Part shown: one piece after another, positions 5,938-10,621 of the stretch | Position numbering within the stretch: position 1 is the first letter of the stretch | Layout: each line of letters opens with the position of its first letter | Assembly (NCBI GenBank): GCA_002294405.1 | Contig: DBFP01000003.1 | Location: forward strand, 5,063 to 15,683 | Source: Anaerolineales bacterium UBA877 | GTDB lineage: Bacteria; Chloroflexota; Anaerolineae; Anaerolineales; Villigracilaceae | Length of the DNA stretch: 10,621 bases | Direction of reading: 5' to 3' | Made by a program: the position numbers and the translations under genes | Notes under the pieces: generated by a model | What the model saw: the letters and a program-made list of their open reading frames with translations, nothing else | What the model was told of the DNA's origin: nothing | The model's database searches: none

Positions 5938-7275
5938 ATGGATAATAAAGAATTACTTGATCGAGTTAAAACTGACAATGTCAAATTTATTTCCTACCAG
6001 TTCACAGATGTGACTGGCACAGTTAAGAGTGTGGACGCACCAATAAAGCAATTGGAATCCGCCCTGGATGACGGGGTATGGTTTGATGGCTCTTCCGTTG
6101 AAGGGTTCGCCCGCATCCAGGAAAGTGACATGCGCTTGGTAATCGATCCTGATACCTACGCCGCACTGCCATGGAGTCCTCCTGAGGCACGCCGGGCACG
6201 CCTCTTCTGTGACATCTTCACTCCAGATGGTCAGCCGTTCGATGGAGACCCGAGGGGAGCCCTGAAACGTATACTGGCCAAGGTGATGGAGCGGGGATGG
6301 ACATACAACGTGGGACCCGAACCCGAGTTTTTCCTATTTCGTCGCAATGGCAGGGAGGGAATTCACCCCGTGCCGCATGACGTAGGAAGTTATTTCGACT
6401 TCTCTGCCGACGACGAGGCGGTGCGAGTCCGTACCGAATTGATGGATGCACTGAATGGCATGGGTTTGGAGGTTGAAGTTGGACATCATGAGGTTGCCAT
6501 CGGTCAGCATGAAATTGATTTTCGCTTTGCGGATGCCTTGCGGACAGCAGACAATGTGTTGACATTAAAATACACCGTGAAAGCCATTGCTGCAAAGCAT
6601 GACTTGATTGCCTCTTTCATGCCCAAGCCTGTTTTCGGAATAAATGGTTCGGGGATGCACTGCCATCAATCGATTTTCGATAAAAAGGGTGATAACCTGT
6701 TTTTCGATGCCAAGGATGCTTATCACCTATCCCCACTGGCTTATGGATTCATTGCAGGACAATTAAAGCACGCACCTGCATTGGCTGCGATCGTGGCACC
6801 CACAATCAATTCCTATAAGAGGCTCGTTCCCGGATATGAAGCCCCGGTATATATTGGCTGGGCACAGATTAACCGCTCGGCCTTGATTCGCATCCCGCGT
6901 TTCACCGAGGGACGGACAAAGGCGATGCGTGCCGAACTCCGCTTCCCAGATCCTTCCGCCAATCCTTATCTGGCTTTTGCTACCATCCTTGCAGCGGCGA
7001 TGGATGGAATTGACAATAAATTAAAACCACCCGAACCATTGAACAATATCAATGTATACCACCTCGATGAGACCAAGCGGCGCAAGTTGAAAATAGCGTC
7101 ACTGCCCGGGTCGCTTGCTGAAGCCCTGGGTGAATTGGAAAAAGACAAGGTTGTCCGCGATGCGCTGGGCGAGACCATCTATGACGCCTTTACACGTGCC
7201 AAGTGGAATGAATGGGATGCCTTCCGGATAAATGTGACCGACTGGGAAGTGGACCATTACCTTGAATTAGCGTAA
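5938..7275 (+). CDS. glnA: Glutamine synthetase, type I-alpha
   Basis: The product makes glutamine from glutamate, ammonia and ATP; the family forms cytoplasmic dodecamers. The 445 residues show the N-terminal beta-grasp domain (to about 100, with WFDGSSVEGFARIQESDM at 48-65). Metal and glutamate ligands follow in GPEPEFFLF (126-134), EVEVGHHEVAIGQHEIDFRF (178-197) and GINGSGMHCHQS (234-245). The NSYKRLVPGYEAP block is at 291-303 and AELRFPDPSANPYLAF at 332-347. The C-terminus has LPGSLAEALGEL (389-400) and lacks the adenylylated NLYDLP tyrosine, so covalent control is not expected. Arg59 in GFARI matches the Arg62 of Bacillus GSI-alpha that mediates feedback inhibition. ATG 5938 has AGAGG six bases upstream; a TTG-initiated extension from 5800 would run through the hairpin leader and is rejected. 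It is probably monocistronic, ending at the 7357 terminator. Confidence 0.97.
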   Translation: MDNKELLDRVKTDNVKFISYQFTDVTGTVKSVDAPIKQLESALDDGVWFDGSSVEGFARIQESDMRLVIDPDTYAALPWSPPEARRARLFCDIFTPDGQPFDGDPRGALKRILAKVMERGWTYNVGPEPEFFLFRRNGREGIHPVPHDVGSYFDFSADDEAVRVRTELMDALNGMGLEVEVGHHEVAIGQHEIDFRFADALRTADNVLTLKYTVKAIAAKHDLIASFMPKPVFGINGSGMHCHQSIFDKKGDNLFFDAKDAYHLSPLAYGFIAGQLKHAPALAAIVAPTINSYKRLVPGYEAPVYIGWAQINRSALIRIPRFTEGRTKAMRAELRFPDPSANPYLAFATILAAAMDGIDNKLKPPEPLNNINVYHLDETKRRKLKIASLPGSLAEALGELEKDKVVRDALGETIYDAFTRAKWNEWDAFRINVTDWEVDHYLELA

Positions 7276-7319
7276 AGATTTCTTTATCTATAACGTTGCG
7301 CAGGGATTATCCACAACAG

Positions 7320-7336
7320 ATTCGCTTTCAGCGAAT
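7320..7336. repeat. Short perfect inverted repeat after glnA
   Basis: ATTCGC and GCGAAT flank a TTTCA loop. No T-run follows on either strand, so it is not an intrinsic terminator on its own; it may stabilise the glnA 3' end. Apart from it and the terminator at 7357, I see nothing in the 7276-7483 gap except a lone DnaA-box-like 9-mer. Confidence 0.5.
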
Positions 7337-7356
7337 GTTATAAACTAAAATACATT

Positions 7357-7394
7357 TTCCAGCAGTGTATTTATACACCCGCTGGAAGATTTTT
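7357..7394 (+). terminator. Intrinsic terminator of glnA
   Basis: TTCCAGC (7357-7363) pairs with GCTGGAA (7381-7387). Inside it GTGTA (7365-7369) pairs with TACAC (7374-7378). TTTTT follows at 7390-7394. It lies 80 bases past the glnA stop and faces the convergent yhhQ gene. On the minus strand the same hairpin is followed by AATGTATTTT, so weak two-way action is possible. Confidence 0.85.
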
Positions 7395-7483
7395 ATTTAA
7401 TCCACTGTTTGTTTGAATTGGCGATGGAGGTCGACTCATATAAGGATTATCTGCTCACCCCAGCGGTACCATTCATATCGTTA

Positions 7484-8209
7484 TCACGAGAGGTGAAATG
7501 GATTGAAATCTGTTTCCCGATCATAATAATCTTCGTTTTCCGATTTCTTCAAAGCATTGACAACGGAATAGGTCACCGGTGTAAAGATTACTTCCACTCC
7601 CACCTTGAATAAATAATTCGTTATAACCAGGGTAATAAACAGACTCCAGGGAAAAACATGGAATAAGGAAGCAATTGAAATGAAGACCAGAGTATCAACC
7701 AGTTCACCAACAATCGTACTTCCTATTGTCCGCACCCACAGCCAACGGCCGCGGGTTATGATCTTCATTTTGGCCAGGACAAATGAATTCATGAACTCCC
7801 CCGACCAATAACCTGCCAGGCTTGCCAGAGCAATCCCTCCACTGGAAATCCCCCCCAGGATTGCCAGGTATGCTGCATCTCCCGCATAATGCTTCCATTG
7901 GGGTTCACCGGGTAGGGTTTTTACTATCCAGAAAAATAATACGCTTATTACCAGGCAGGCAAACCCTGCCCAGATAACCCGGCGGGAATTTTTGTAACCA
8001 TAAACCTCGGTAAGAATATCGCCAAAAATATAACTAACGGGGAAAAGAAGAGTGCCTGCATCAAATGCCATGCGTATGCCAAAAATGCCAAACCCCCAGT
8101 CAACTATCTTCGCTGATGAGGCAATGTTGCTTATGATCAGAATCGAAACAAAAACCGCCATGATCAGGTCAAAAAAACGATATCGCCTTCCATTATTAGT
8201 AACCATCAT
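7484..8209 (-). CDS. yhhQ: Queuosine precursor transporter, YhhQ/Vut_1 family
   Basis: This inner-membrane carrier family imports the 7-deazaguanine precursors preQ0/preQ1 used to make queuosine in the wobble position of tRNA-Asn, -Asp, -His and -Tyr. The 241-residue protein has about six hydrophobic segments. Family signatures are DAGTLLFPVSYIFGDILTEVYG (about 50-71), GEFMNSFVLAKMK (about 136-148) and IGSTIVGELVDTLVFI (about 161-176). Two adjacent ATG codons (8209, 8206) could start it; AGGATGAT lies a few bases upstream. It is convergent with glnA and 92 bases downstream of the acyltransferase gene on the same strand, so it may belong to that transcription unit or have its own promoter. I see no preQ1 riboswitch before it. 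The transported ligand is inferred from the family and could be queuine or queuosine instead. Confidence 0.9.
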   Translation of the reverse strand: MMVTNNGRRYRFFDLIMAVFVSILIISNIASSAKIVDWGFGIFGIRMAFDAGTLLFPVSYIFGDILTEVYGYKNSRRVIWAGFACLVISVLFFWIVKTLPGEPQWKHYAGDAAYLAILGGISSGGIALASLAGYWSGEFMNSFVLAKMKIITRGRWLWVRTIGSTIVGELVDTLVFISIASLFHVFPWSLFITLVITNYLFKVGVEVIFTPVTYSVVNALKKSENEDYYDRETDFNPFHLS

Positions 8210-8301
8210 TTTCTGATCATCCTGCCAATCATTTATTCAATAAGATTTTTCAATTCAAGAATAATTAAAATCGCGGGATGCCCCCTATCCTTTCGGGAGA
8301 A

Positions 8302-8976
8302 TTAAGCAAAGCGCAGATATTTTGTTGATGGTGGGACAAAGTCAGAGTAATTGCCCCGGTATTCATGCGGCATGAGAATGGCTATCTGGGTCATAATTTC
8401 ATCTGCCATAACCTGGCGAACCTGTCTGTTAACTTTTTCTCCTTTGGCATCCAGGAAAAATGGCTTACCTACACGAATAAAGAAGTCCGTTCGTTTCAGT
8501 TTTTTCAAGTTTTTTCCAAAACTCTCTCCTCCCCAATGAGCAATGGGTAGGATGGGAATTCCGGCTCGCAGGGCGATCATCGCGATACCAGGTTGACCCT
8601 GCAATAAACGTCCATTTATTGAACGGGTTCCTTCCGGTGCAATCGCTAGAATGTTCCCAGCCTTAAGCGTTGCCAAACTTGCACGTATGGCATACAGATC
8701 CATTTCGCCCCGTCGCACAGGAATGGCCTCCCACAAATCGAAGAGCCAGCCCATGAATTTATTATCCCAGGTCTCGATTTTTGCCAACCCGGTCATTTTT
8801 CGAGGTTGAAGGTGGACAAATAAAAGAGGGACTTCGAGCGAGCCGATGTGATTGGTGACCAAGATCAACGGTCCCCGTCTTGGAATATTAATTAACTCAG
8901 ACTTGTCTATCCGGCAAAGAAGATCTGTTCCCATCCGGATGACTATATTCATGAACCAACGAGAGATGAATTTCAT
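8302..8976 (-). CDS. plsC: PlsC-family lysophospholipid acyltransferase
   Basis: The family transfers an acyl chain to 1-acylglycerol-3-phosphate (phosphatidate synthesis) at the cytoplasmic face of the membrane. The 224-residue protein carries the acyltransferase blocks in order: NHIGSLEVP (42-50), WEAIPVRRGEMD (82-93, block II), APEGTRSINGRL (113-124, block III with EGTR) and AGIPILPIAHWGGE (138-151, block IV). The catalytic block reads H-X4-E (His43, Glu48) where H-X4-D is usual. ATG 8976 is chosen because it overlaps the stop of the upstream lipid kinase gene as ATGA, implying translational coupling. An open frame extends 24 codons further upstream, but that part overlaps the kinase gene and carries no recognised domain. 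The pairing of acyltransferase and diacylglycerol kinase-like genes suggests a shared role in phosphatidate supply or recycling. Exact acceptor lipid is unknown. Confidence 0.88.
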   Translation of the reverse strand: MKFISRWFMNIVIRMGTDLLCRIDKSELINIPRRGPLILVTNHIGSLEVPLLFVHLQPRKMTGLAKIETWDNKFMGWLFDLWEAIPVRRGEMDLYAIRASLATLKAGNILAIAPEGTRSINGRLLQGQPGIAMIALRAGIPILPIAHWGGESFGKNLKKLKRTDFFIRVGKPFFLDAKGEKVNRQVRQVMADEIMTQIAILMPHEYRGNYSDFVPPSTKYLRFA

Positions 8977-9902
8977 GCAGGTTTTTGAGTAATAAATTCT
9001 ATTTGTGCAGGGTATAACTCGATGGTAATTTCTTTCCCCTCCAAACAAACAGTTTCGCCATCGCAGTGTACCGGGAGGGTACCCTGCACTGCAGTTACAA
9101 TCACTTTACGAGCCTTCCCCATGGTCACTTCTTTTTGCGTGGCTTGAGTGCCCTTCATGAAGTATGGGATAAGACCAAAGATTCGCAACTGGCTGGCTGA
9201 TCTGGCAATGCATAAATCAAACATCCCGTCTCCAGGATCACCTTGTGGGGCAAACATGAATCCCCCACCCATCCGCCGGCCATTCATGATCGATAGCATG
9301 AGTGGGGAAATCTCCATTTCTTTATCATCGTATGTAAATTTGACAGAAGGCGCTTTGTAATAAATGAAAATTGTTTCGATTGCAGCGATAAGATACAGTA
9401 GCAATCCTCGAATCCAGCGAATTTTGGCCGCTACAAAACCGGTCGCGGCATCGAACCCCACTCCAACTCCGTTACCAAAATAGCGACCATTTGGATAATC
9501 GCCTCCCACTACAAGCCCCACGTCCATTCGCCGCCGGTAATTTTCAGCAAGGATTTTACATCCTATTTCCACCCCTCCAGGGATCCCCATCCCGTAGGCG
9601 AAATCGTTTCCTGTTCCAACGGCAATTTGCCCCATGGCTGTTTTGTCAAAGCCAGCCAATCTTGCACGCATAAGTCCATTCAACGCTTCATTTGCTGTTC
9701 CGTCCCCGCTGGCAATGATTACAGTATCATAACCATCCCTCGCAGCCTGCTCGGTCAATTCCGCAGCATGCCACGGTCGTTCGGTAAATACCAATTTATA
9801 ATCAATATTATATTTCTTCAATTCTCTTTCCATCAATGGCAGGGAACGTCCGGAATATCCTCGACCGGCAGTTGGATTGACAATTAATAAGGATTTCGCC
9901 AT
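8973..9902 (-). CDS. Diacylglycerol kinase-family lipid kinase (DagK/YegS-like)
   Basis: The 309-residue protein has the DAGK catalytic domain: NPTAGRG (9-15), the nucleotide-binding SGDGTANEALNGL (65-77, usually GGDGT) and GTGNDFAYGMGIP (96-108). A GVGVGFDAA stretch and a C-terminal half with FAPQGDPGDGMFDLCI and PVHCDGE follow, as in YegS/DgkB folds. It probably phosphorylates diacylglycerol or a related lipid at the membrane surface, feeding phosphatidate to phospholipid synthesis; sphingosine-like or polyprenol substrates occur in related proteins. GAGGAG stands about nine bases before ATG 9902. A TAAAAT -10-like string (9937-9932, minus) is the likely promoter. It is the first gene of a two-gene unit with the acyltransferase (4-base ATGA overlap) and is divergent from the membrane protein at 9987. 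Confidence 0.9.
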   Translation of the reverse strand: MAKSLLIVNPTAGRGYSGRSLPLMERELKKYNIDYKLVFTERPWHAAELTEQAARDGYDTVIIASGDGTANEALNGLMRARLAGFDKTAMGQIAVGTGNDFAYGMGIPGGVEIGCKILAENYRRRMDVGLVVGGDYPNGRYFGNGVGVGFDAATGFVAAKIRWIRGLLLYLIAAIETIFIYYKAPSVKFTYDDKEMEISPLMLSIMNGRRMGGGFMFAPQGDPGDGMFDLCIARSASQLRIFGLIPYFMKGTQATQKEVTMGKARKVIVTAVQGTLPVHCDGETVCLEGKEITIELYPAQIEFITQKPA

Positions 9903-9967
9903 GCTGCATTCTCCTCAAAATGGAATATCATATTTTACATGAGAATCCCGGGGACGACCAACGTTTC

Positions 9968-9976
9968 TGATACAAT
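9968..9976 (+). promoter_or_regulatory. Extended -10 promoter close to the start of the rightmost gene
   Basis: TGATACAAT (TGn plus TACAAT at 9971-9976) places the transcription start near 9983-9987, at or just before ATG 9987. There is no ribosome-binding site before that ATG, so a leaderless or nearly leaderless mRNA is likely. Confidence 0.45.
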
Positions 9977-9986
9977 AACTCCCATT

Positions 9987-10621
9987 ATGTTCATGCTTTT
10001 CCCCATCGGTTTAATGCTATTGACCGCTATTACGGTCATAAGTTTGCGTTTTATACGGCCCAATTTTAAATATCCCTGGGTACTGGCGGTTGGGGGAGCT
10101 ACCCTTACCCTTTTTGGCATATTTTTATGGCACATTCGTCTTCCAATAAATATATCTCTGGCACGCTGGCAACCAGTATCGGTCTTCTTAATATCACCTT
10201 CTTTGCTGGCAGACAGATATTCCTGGGTCTATGCGGTTTCCCTCTCTGCACTGGCTGCAGCAGTAATCTGGACTTCTGTCGTTCGTGATGAAAACGATCC
10301 CGCGTCTTGGGCGGGAATTCTCTTGATCACGGCGCTGGGTATACTGGCAGTGACCGCTGGTAATTTCCTTACCATAGTATTGGTCTGGTGTGCAATTGAC
10401 CTGGCGGAGTTATTTACAATGCTTCGGTCCACTGAAGGAGAGGAACACCTCCAGGGAGTGGTAATTGCATTTTCGACCCGCGCAATTGGAACGGGTCTGG
10501 TTATTTGGGCTGCTCTGGTGGGGGTTGAAGGTGGCATAATCCCGGATTTCCTGTCAATCCCCAGATCTGCTGGAATATTCCTGCTGACCGCGGTTGGACT
10601 TCGACTCGGTGTTTTACCATT
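9987..10621 (+). CDS. N-terminal part of an NADH dehydrogenase/Mrp antiporter subunit-like membrane protein (runs off the right edge)
   Basis: The frame stays open from ATG 9987 to the window end (about 211 residues) and is strongly hydrophobic, with roughly six membrane segments. It starts MFMLFPIGLMLLTAITVISL. A segment TAGNFLTIVLVWCAIDLAELF (about residues 122-142) resembles the membrane helices of complex I antiporter-like subunits, with acidic residues inside the membrane. A later GLRLGVLP, at the very end of the window, matches the conserved (R/K)-x-x-x-LP of NuoL/M/N and MrpA/D. I therefore place it in the proton-translocating subunit family; which subunit cannot be told from this half. 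An in-frame ATG at 9939 would add 16 residues but lies upstream of the -10 and has no ribosome-binding site. It was recovered by translating past the edge and has no stop in the window. Confidence 0.65.
   Translation, partial: MFMLFPIGLMLLTAITVISLRFIRPNFKYPWVLAVGGATLTLFGIFLWHIRLPINISLARWQPVSVFLISPSLLADRYSWVYAVSLSALAAAVIWTSVVRDENDPASWAGILLITALGILAVTAGNFLTIVLVWCAIDLAELFTMLRSTEGEEHLQGVVIAFSTRAIGTGLVIWAALVGVEGGIIPDFLSIPRSAGIFLLTAVGLRLGVLP

Noticed and set aside
7307..7315. TTATCCACA, a perfect DnaA-box 9-mer after glnA
   Set aside because: It is single, with no cluster of boxes, AT-rich unwinding element or dnaA/dnaN neighbours; one 9-mer is compatible with chance.
8210..8301. Terminator or preQ1 riboswitch between the acyltransferase gene and yhhQ
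   Set aside because: CTCCC/GGGGG and GGAT/ATCC pairings on the minus strand are short and not followed directly by a T-run, and the preQ1 aptamer consensus is not visible.

Overview
The window looks like a chromosomal segment of a free-living bacterium, most likely Chloroflexota (Anaerolineae-like). That assignment is an inference from protein character (GSI-alpha glutamine synthetase, AsnA-type asparagine synthetase, a GT87-like membrane protein, a PlsC with an HX4E motif) and from gene order. No phylogenetic marker was tested. There are no rRNA or tRNA genes, insertion sequences, CRISPR arrays or other signs of mobile DNA.

Layout. Positions 1-728 (-) hold the N-terminal part of a membrane glycosyltransferase-like protein that runs off the left edge. 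Positions 893-5571 (+) form an asparagine block: asnA (aspartate to asparagine), then aspS and asnS (charging of tRNA-Asp and tRNA-Asn). Positions 5682-7275 (+) hold glnA behind a long, hairpin-rich leader, ending at a strong terminator. On the minus strand follow a YhhQ-type queuosine-precursor transporter (7484-8209) and an overlapping lipid pair, a PlsC-family acyltransferase (8302-8976) and a diacylglycerol-kinase-family lipid kinase (8973-9902). A multi-spanning NADH dehydrogenase/Mrp-antiporter-like protein starts at 9987 (+) and runs off the right edge.

Most notable observation: asnA and the aspS-asnS operon are each preceded by what reads as a complete ribosome-mediated transcription attenuator. 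Each has an extended -10 promoter, a GAGG ribosome-binding site five bases before a short leader ORF (21 and 26 codons), a cluster of Asn codons (3 and 4), a stem able to act as antiterminator that overlaps the end of the leader ORF, and a mutually exclusive intrinsic terminator before the structural gene. The two leaders share sequence blocks and look like copies of one cassette. The shared RNA block is read in different frames by the two leader ORFs, so RNA structure rather than peptide sequence is conserved. The expected logic is that scarce Asn-tRNA(Asn) stalls the leader ribosome and turns on asparagine synthesis and charging. The aspS-asnS attenuator also lies immediately downstream of asnA, so it would gate read-through from asnA as well.

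The glnA leader is different. It has no Gln-rich leader ORF but several consecutive hairpins, a long-range closing stem and a terminator-like hairpin, and I could not match it to a riboswitch I know. It is a candidate undescribed structured leader. All pairings were found by reading the sequence; no folding program or database search was run.
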